From Muribaculaceae bacterium (lineage in GTDB: Bacteria; Bacteroidota; Bacteroidia; Bacteroidales; Muribaculaceae), in NCBI GenBank assembly GCA_017555085.1, contig JAFZHD010000008.1, forward strand, positions 1-34,244: a stretch of DNA of 34,244 nt, written 5' to 3'. The notes under the pieces were generated by a model. The model made no database searches and had not been told where the DNA came from. It worked only from the letters and a program-made list of their open reading frames with translations. The position numbers and the translations under genes were made by a program. Positions 32,509 through 34,244 of the stretch are shown piece after piece. Numbering within the stretch: the stretch's first letter is position 1; each line of letters opens with the position of its first letter.

Positions 32509-33237
32509 ATGAAAAGAATGAAGAAAATTTTAATTACAATGATGTTGCTTGCGGTCAGTGTTATGGCATTGACAGCGGCTCCTGCCAAAGAAAAGAAAAT
32601 CAAGATTGAAAAGCCCGACATGGAGGAAATCGAACAGTTGGTCAACAATCCTGATTCAAAATACTATTACCCTAAATTGATGGCCAAATATTCGCGTCGT
32701 GACACCGTGATGCAACACGACGAGTATCGTTTGCTCTACTATGGCTATATGTTCCAAGAAGACTTTGACCCATATCGCCGCTCGGAATACTCCGAAATTG
32801 TTGACGAACTTTATTATCGCGCCGACCACAGCCGCTCGGAGTGTGACAGCATCATCAAATATGCCGAGTTGTCGTTGGCCGACAACCCTTTTGACTTGCA
32901 GCAAATCACCTTCTTGATTTATGCATTGCGCGAGAAAAAGAAAAATCATTTGGCCAACATTTGGCAATATCGCCTCAACCACTTGGTGCAAGCAATTGTG
33001 TCGAGCGGAACAGGTCTTGATGCCGACAACGCATGGTTTGTGATCAATCCCCGCCACGAATATAATATCATTAACTTCAAAGGCTATGTTGCCGATTCAC
33101 AGGAGTTTGTCGCTCCCTACTATGACTATATAACCATAGAGAAAAAGACCGACAAAGACCCTGAAGGATTTTATTTCAACATCAAAAATCTGCTTGACGA
33201 GTATTATCGCAAGCACCCCGAAGGTTCTGATGAATAG
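32509..33237 (+). CDS. Exported DUF4919-like protein
   Basis: 242 residues from ATG 32509 (MKRMKKILITMMLLAV); ATG 32518 (MKKILI) is equally possible. A signal peptide ends near MALTAA-P. The mature part is charged and helical: NPDSKYYYPKLMAKYSRRD, DEYRLLYYGYMFQEDFDPY, IIKYAELSLADNPFD and a C-terminal block near FKGYVADSQEFVAPYY with GFYFNIKNLLDEYY. This is the pattern I associate with DUF4919, a Bacteroidetes family of unknown function. Cleaved or periplasmic location is inferred from the signal. It overlaps mnmD by 8 bases, so the pair is coupled although the products act in different compartments. Confidence 0.78.
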   Translation: MKRMKKILITMMLLAVSVMALTAAPAKEKKIKIEKPDMEEIEQLVNNPDSKYYYPKLMAKYSRRDTVMQHDEYRLLYYGYMFQEDFDPYRRSEYSEIVDELYYRADHSRSECDSIIKYAELSLADNPFDLQQITFLIYALREKKKNHLANIWQYRLNHLVQAIVSSGTGLDADNAWFVINPRHEYNIINFKGYVADSQEFVAPYYDYITIEKKTDKDPEGFYFNIKNLLDEYYRKHPEGSDE

Positions 33238-33901
33238 CGAGTTTGACAATAGGGTGGTGGAGGTCACCGACGACGGGTCGGCAACCATATTTTTGCCCGA
33301 ACTCGACGAACATTATCACTCGGTGAAAGGCGCGTTGACCGAGTCGTGTCACATCTATCGCGATTGCGCATTTATGCATCGCAGCACCGATGGCAAGCGA
33401 TTGCGATTGTTGGAGGTGGGATTCGGCACTGGACTCAATGCTGTGGTTACGGCAATGGCGGCCGACCAAAATCATCAGGTTGACTATTTTACTCTAGAAA
33501 AATATCCCGTTTCAAGCGAAATGGTGGCGGCTTTGGGCTATGGCGCTCACACCGACCAATCGCTGTTGACGGCAATTCATGCTGCTCCGTGGAGCGAGTT
33601 GGCACCGATAACCCCTGCGTTTTCAATCAATAAAATCAAGTGTGATTTCACGGTTGATGCATTGCCTCAAAACATTGATGTAGTGTATTTTGATGCATTC
33701 GCACCCGAAAAGCAGCCCGAGATGTGGTTGCCCGAAATTTTTGCTCGCGTATATGAAGCCATGAGCAGTGGCGGAGTGCTGACAACCTATTGTGCCAAAG
33801 GCGTTATTCGCCGGCAGTTGGAGGCCGTCGGCTTTGAGGTCGAACGCTTGGCCGGACCGGTGGGCGGTAAGCGCGAGATTTTGCGCGCGACAAAGCGGTA
33901 A
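33230..33901 (+). CDS. mnmD: tRNA 5-methylaminomethyl-2-thiouridine methyltransferase MnmD
   Basis: 223 residues from ATG 33230; the reading frame extends upstream but only through the DUF4919 gene. Key motifs are YHSVKGALTESCHIY, LLEVGFGTGLNAVVT (SAM-binding), YFDAFAPEKQPEMW and GGVLTTYCAKGVIRRQLEA. These match the MnmC methyltransferase domain. In E. coli that domain is fused to an FAD oxidase (MnmC); here it is a stand-alone MnmD. It adds the last methyl group of mnm5s2U at the wobble position of tRNAs. It overlaps the DUF4919-like gene by 8 bases and is followed by a terminator. Confidence 0.93.
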   Translation: MNSEFDNRVVEVTDDGSATIFLPELDEHYHSVKGALTESCHIYRDCAFMHRSTDGKRLRLLEVGFGTGLNAVVTAMAADQNHQVDYFTLEKYPVSSEMVAALGYGAHTDQSLLTAIHAAPWSELAPITPAFSINKIKCDFTVDALPQNIDVVYFDAFAPEKQPEMWLPEIFARVYEAMSSGGVLTTYCAKGVIRRQLEAVGFEVERLAGPVGGKREILRATKR

Positions 33902-33930
33902 AGTCCTGAAAATTCAAGTTGAAAATATAA

Positions 33931-33973
33931 AAATCGGCAGTTTCTCGATGTTTTAGCGGGGAATTGCCGATTT
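33931..33973 (+). terminator. Terminator after mnmD
   Basis: AAATCGGCA (33931-33939) pairs with TGCCGATTT (33965-33973), and GTTTCTC can extend to GGGGAAT inside, leaving an 11-base loop. The 3' flank is TGCTATATC. Confidence 0.7.
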
Positions 33974-34032
33974 TGCTATATCCCCCGAGTGTAAAAAAAG
34001 GCAAAAAAGTGTCTTATTTGCTGATTTTTAAT

Positions 34033-34040
34033 TAATTTTG
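34033..34040 (+). promoter_or_regulatory. -7 box (TAATTTTG) for the gene at 34114
   Basis: TAATTTTG matches TAnnTTTG, 73 bases before the ATG. The TTTG at 34017-34020 is only 12 bp away, too close to be the usual -33 box. Confidence 0.5.
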
Positions 34041-34113
34041 CATACTCCATGAAAACGAACTGTTTTTTATAACCGAAATTACATAAAACAACAAATAAAA
34101 TTAAATTAATAAC

Positions 34114-34244
34114 ATGAAAAAACTTCTACTTTGCATGGCTGTTGCCGTTGCCACAATTGGTAATGCACAGCAATTTGAAGTCGTTGAAATTCAGCGAATC
34201 AAGACTGGCGCTCAGCAGGCATTCCACCCCCGCTTTATGCCCGA
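34114..34244 (+). CDS. Exported protein, 5' end only (propeller-like N-terminus)
   Basis: Only 43 codons are present. A signal peptide (MKKLLLCMAVAVATIGNAQ, about 19 residues) is followed by QFEVVEIQRIKTGAQQAFHP and RFMPD, ending at the window edge. The opening strand and the 'PxxMPD' blade-like turn resemble the start of the PD40 protein at 4897 (ASIEKVALPEGVAAS...ISPDG), so another exported beta-propeller is likely, but the evidence is thin. The upstream region has a -7 box and an AT-rich leader. Confidence 0.65.
   Translation, partial: MKKLLLCMAVAVATIGNAQQFEVVEIQRIKTGAQQAFHPRFMP

Overview
The window looks like a chromosomal segment of a Bacteroidales bacterium. A Muribaculaceae or Barnesiellaceae-type gut member is plausible, but I cannot fix the family from sequence alone. 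The evidence is the repeated Bacteroidetes promoter signature (TTTG, about 19-21 bp, TAnnTTTG), secreted multidomain proteins with type IX-secretion-like C-termini, a Bacteroidetes-type LptE, and typical Bacteroidales gene sets (acyltransferase / sigma-54 activator / lptE / TPR / secG; tsaE / small membrane protein / birA; DUF4919-like / mnmD). No phage, IS element, CRISPR array or rRNA was seen. Most of the window is core genome with secreted accessory proteins.

Layout. 1-4897 (-): a secreted PD40/beta-propeller protein, then a very large secreted protein with an N-acetylmuramoyl-L-alanine amidase-type head, which runs off the left edge. 5056-9933 (-): a two-gene operon of a 1336-residue protein with an AlbA_2 (Schlafen-type) domain and a LexA-like XRE-S24 repressor with full autocleavage geometry; dyad sequences sit at its promoter. 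10043-11738 (-): a secreted endonuclease I. 11773-15610 (-): envelope operon of acyltransferase, sigma-54 activator, lptE, TPR protein and secG, from a strong promoter. 15561-15998: a 438-base gene-free divergent region that may encode a small structured RNA ending in a good terminator just before the ribE promoter.

15951-23048 (+): a likely operon of riboflavin synthase ribE, a nitroreductase, an AT-rich PD-(D/E)XK nuclease-like gene, a second nitroreductase, a 991-residue TPR protein and an outer-membrane beta-barrel, closed by a terminator. 23088-23924 (+): an orphan gene with a near-consensus promoter and a structured leader. 23928-24000 (-): tRNA-Pro(CGG). 24058-30820 (-): two tandem, diverged, secreted glycerophosphodiester phosphodiesterase (GDPD) fusion proteins. 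30970-32403 (+): tsaE, a two-helix membrane protein and birA, overlapping. 32469-33973 (+): DUF4919-like secreted protein and mnmD, then a terminator. 34114-end (+): the start of another secreted protein.

The best candidates for something undescribed are the AlbA_2/S24 operon with its promoter dyads, the beta-rich module that seems to be shared by the amidase and both GDPD proteins behind different catalytic heads, and the possible small RNA upstream of ribE.
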